A stretch of DNA of 64,000 nucleotides from Bordetella parapertussis (GTDB lineage: Bacteria; Pseudomonadota; Gammaproteobacteria; Burkholderiales; Casimicrobiaceae), in contig CALQLA020000022.1 in NCBI GenBank assembly GCA_943331295.2, forward strand, positions 17,997 through 81,996, written 5' to 3'. Every line of letters starts with the position of its first letter. Position 1 is the stretch's first letter. The translations under genes and the position numbers were made by a program. Positions 62,024-64,000 of this stretch are shown here, one piece after another. The notes under the pieces are model-generated. The model did no database searches. It had not been told where the DNA came from and worked only from the letters and a program-made list of their open reading frames with translations.

Positions 62024-62932
62024 ATGATCGTCATCGAGCACCTGATCGGCGGCCTGCTGTTCGGGGCCACGTATTCGCTGGTCGCGATCGGCTTCACGCT
62101 GATCTTCGGCGTGCTGAACCGGCTCAACATCGCGCATGGCGCCACCATCATGGTGTCGGCTTTTGCCGGTGCCTACGTGAGCCTCAGGCTCGGCGGCCAG
62201 ACCAGCTTCGCCATCCTCGGGCTCGCCTTCGCCGTGTCGGTGCTGACCGGCGCGATCCTCGGGATCCTGGTGTGGCTGGTCGCGTTCGCGCCGCTTCGCA
62301 ACGCGTCGCCGCTGGCGCCCTTCGTGACCAGCGCCGCGGTCGCGCTGGTGCTCGAGGAGCTGTTCGTGCAGGTGAGCCGGCGGGTGGCGCTGTTCTCCCC
62401 GGAATTCTCGTCGTTTCCGTCGCCGCTGGAGGACCTCGTCTTCAACGTCGGCCCGATCCTGATCCGGGGCGTCTACGTCGTCATCTTCGTCGTCGCGGCC
62501 GTGCTGATGGCCCTGCTCCACTGGTGGATCACCCGGAGCCGCATGGGCCGGGCGATCCGCGCGGTCGAGGAGAACCTGACGGTGTCCTGGCTCCTCGGCA
62601 TCAACGTCCGCAAGGTGGAGATCGCCGTCTTCGCCGCAGCCTCGGCGATCGCCGGGGCCGCGGGCTGCCTGGTGGGCGTGTCGACGGGAACGATCGGCCC
62701 GTACATGGGCGCCAATCTTCTTCTCACCGGCTTCGTCATCATCGTGCTGGCGGGCCTCGGCAGCCTCCACGGCGCGATGATCTGCGGCCTCGTCGTCGGG
62801 ATGATCGAGATGACGATCTCGGGCATGGTCTCGGCGTCGATGAAGGAGGCCGTGCTGTTCATCATCCTGTTCGCCGTGCTGGTGATCCGGCCGCAGGGCC
62901 TGTTCCTCAAGCCCGACAGCCTGCGGGACTAG
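62024..62932 (+). CDS. livH: Branched-chain amino acid-type ABC transporter permease LivH
   Basis: The 302-residue permease has LLFGATYSLVAIGFTLIFGVLNRLNIAHGATIMV, the LivH signature in pieces, and GRAIRAVEENLTVSWLLGI as the coupling loop. It has about eight membrane segments. It follows livK by 47 bases and precedes livM by 16. It differs clearly from the livH at 51778. Confidence 0.92.
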   Translation: MIVIEHLIGGLLFGATYSLVAIGFTLIFGVLNRLNIAHGATIMVSAFAGAYVSLRLGGQTSFAILGLAFAVSVLTGAILGILVWLVAFAPLRNASPLAPFVTSAAVALVLEELFVQVSRRVALFSPEFSSFPSPLEDLVFNVGPILIRGVYVVIFVVAAVLMALLHWWITRSRMGRAIRAVEENLTVSWLLGINVRKVEIAVFAAASAIAGAAGCLVGVSTGTIGPYMGANLLLTGFVIIVLAGLGSLHGAMICGLVVGMIEMTISGMVSASMKEAVLFIILFAVLVIRPQGLFLKPDSLRD

Positions 62933-62948
62933 GCGCGCGGGCACCGGC

Positions 62949-63842
62949 ATGGCCTACCTCCTCAGCATCGCCGAGACCTGCGGGCTCAACGTCCTGCTCG
63001 CGCTCTCCGTCTATGCGACGTTCATGGTCGGCCAGTTCTCGCTCGCGCAGGTCGGCTTCTGGTCGATCGGCGCCTACGTGACGGGCATCCTCGTCGCGCT
63101 CTACGGGTTCCCGCTGCTGCCCGCGCTGCTGGTGTCCGCGCTGGCCTGCGCGATCATCGGCGTCGTTCTGGGCTACCCGTGCCTGCGCATCCGCGGCATC
63201 TACCTCGCGATGGCGACGGTCGCCTTCGCCGAGGTCGTGCGCGTCTTCTTCAACAATTTCACGCTGCAGATTCCCGTCGGCGGCCTGGTGCTGGGCCCCG
63301 GCGGCCCGCTGGGCTTCCGCGGCATCCCGGTGCTGACGCGATGGCCGCAGATCCTCGCCGCGTTCCTGCTGATGCTCGCGCTGTTCGCGTGGCTCGAACG
63401 GTCGCGGATCGGCCTGGCCGCGAAGGCGATCCGGGAGGACGAGACGGCGGCCGCCTGCGCCGGCATCGACATCGTCGCGATGAAGGTCGGCATGTTCGCG
63501 CTGGGCGCCGCTGTCGCGGGCATCGGCGGCGGCATGTACGCGACGTACGTGTCGTCGGTGAGCCCCGACAACTTCGGCTTTCACCTCGCGCTGATATCGG
63601 TGTTCTTCGTCGCCGTCGGCGGATCGGAGCGCTTCATCGGCCCCGTGATCGGCGCCGTCGTCCTGACGCTGCTGCCGGACCTGCTGCGCTTCGCCGGCGA
63701 CTTCCGGATGGTGCTCTACGGCGTCATCGTGCTGGTGATCGTCGTGGTGTTCCCGCGCGGCATCGAGGGCGTGTGGACGTCGCTGTCCCACCGCTGGCGG
63801 CGGCGCGCGCCCGCGGACGTTCCGCACGCCGGCCCGTCATGA
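62949..63842 (+). CDS. livM: Branched-chain amino acid-type ABC transporter permease LivM
   Basis: The 297-residue permease has ALSVYATFMVGQFSLAQVGFWSIGAY, the LivM signature in pieces, LRIRGIYLAMATVAFAEV, and KAIREDETAAACAGIDIVAMKV as coupling loop. Unlike the first cassette, this LivM is a separate protein. Its stop overlaps the livG start (ATGA). Confidence 0.93.
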   Translation: MAYLLSIAETCGLNVLLALSVYATFMVGQFSLAQVGFWSIGAYVTGILVALYGFPLLPALLVSALACAIIGVVLGYPCLRIRGIYLAMATVAFAEVVRVFFNNFTLQIPVGGLVLGPGGPLGFRGIPVLTRWPQILAAFLLMLALFAWLERSRIGLAAKAIREDETAAACAGIDIVAMKVGMFALGAAVAGIGGGMYATYVSSVSPDNFGFHLALISVFFVAVGGSERFIGPVIGAVVLTLLPDLLRFAGDFRMVLYGVIVLVIVVVFPRGIEGVWTSLSHRWRRRAPADVPHAGPS

Positions 63843-64000
63843 CCGCGATGCTCGAAGTCGCGAAACTCGGCAAGGCCTTCGGCGGCGTGAAAGCGCTGTC
63901 CGACCTCGAACTGTCGCTGCCCGCGGGCGAGATCCTCGGCCTGATCGGGCCGAACGGTTCGGGCAAGACGACGACGGTCAACCTCCTCACCGGCATCTAC
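63839..64000 (+). CDS. livG: Branched-chain amino acid-type ABC transporter ATPase LivG, 5' part
   Basis: The first 54 codons encode LEVAKLGKAFGGVKAL and the Walker A motif GPNGSGKTT, typical of LivG. The gene runs off the right edge, so the signature and Walker B motifs are not visible. Confidence 0.9.
   Translation, partial: MTAMLEVAKLGKAFGGVKALSDLELSLPAGEILGLIGPNGSGKTTTVNLLTGIY

Noticed and set aside
1..64000. CRISPR array, tRNA/rRNA genes, insertion sequences or prophage
   Set aside because: I saw no regularly spaced repeats, no tRNA-like cloverleaf, no transposase or integrase signature and no structural phage gene in the window.

Overview
The window is high-GC DNA (roughly two-thirds G+C by eye) and densely packed with metabolic genes. 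It looks like the chromosome of a betaproteobacterium of the Burkholderiales. The main reason is the number of orphan Bug/TctC-type periplasmic binding proteins: nine are present, with no TctA or TctB membrane partner. This expansion is known from Bordetella, Cupriavidus and relatives. I found no rRNA or tRNA gene, CRISPR array, insertion sequence or intact phage gene.

Region 1 (1-37.4 kb) is a patchwork of short transcription units for uptake and breakdown of organic acids. Certain gene types recur. TctC-type binding proteins are at 8165, 9192, 13108, 15425, 18992, 28235, 32705, 34057 and 36407. There are MmgE/PrpD proteins (6487, 29400), carboxymuconolactone-decarboxylase-like proteins (851, 16498, 22903), TIM-barrel isomerase-like proteins (18021, 31865), NAD-dependent epimerases (21843, 35102), aldehyde dehydrogenases (3114, 25438) and small dimeric alpha/beta-barrel proteins (10216, 14292). 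With them are a KstD-like flavoprotein, a ThDP enzyme, an ADP-forming acyl-CoA synthetase-like protein, a maleate isomerase-like protein, a GMC oxidoreductase and an Ldh-family dehydrogenase. A similar AT-rich promoter-like element sits before most of these units, which suggests shared control.

Region 2 (37.8-44.8 kb) is a coherent acid-sugar island. It holds an SMP-30 lactonase, a complete TRAP transporter (dctP-dctQ-dctM), a divergent DeoR regulator, a DUF1537 acid-sugar kinase and a PdxA2-type 4-phosphate dehydrogenase. The last two match the known route from a four-carbon aldonate to a triose phosphate.

Region 3 (44.8-64 kb) starts with a convergent TauD/TfdA dioxygenase. The rest looks like one catabolic system controlled by a local TetR regulator (59781). 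Four copies of a perfect palindrome, TCAACA-N4-TGTTGA, occur exactly where such a regulator would act: between the divergent units at 50.4/50.75 kb, before a SnoaL-flavin monooxygenase fusion, before tetR itself, and before a second ABC importer. The putative regulon contains two branched-chain-amino-acid-type ABC importers, one with a LivM-LivG fusion, two SDRs, an alpha-methylacyl-CoA racemase-like CoA transferase, the monooxygenase, an APH-family phosphotransferase, a SurE-type phosphatase and two proteins of unknown function. The racemase-like enzyme and the monooxygenase suggest a methyl-branched, isoprenoid-like or steroid-like substrate, but the sequence does not identify it. I consider this the most interesting system in the window.
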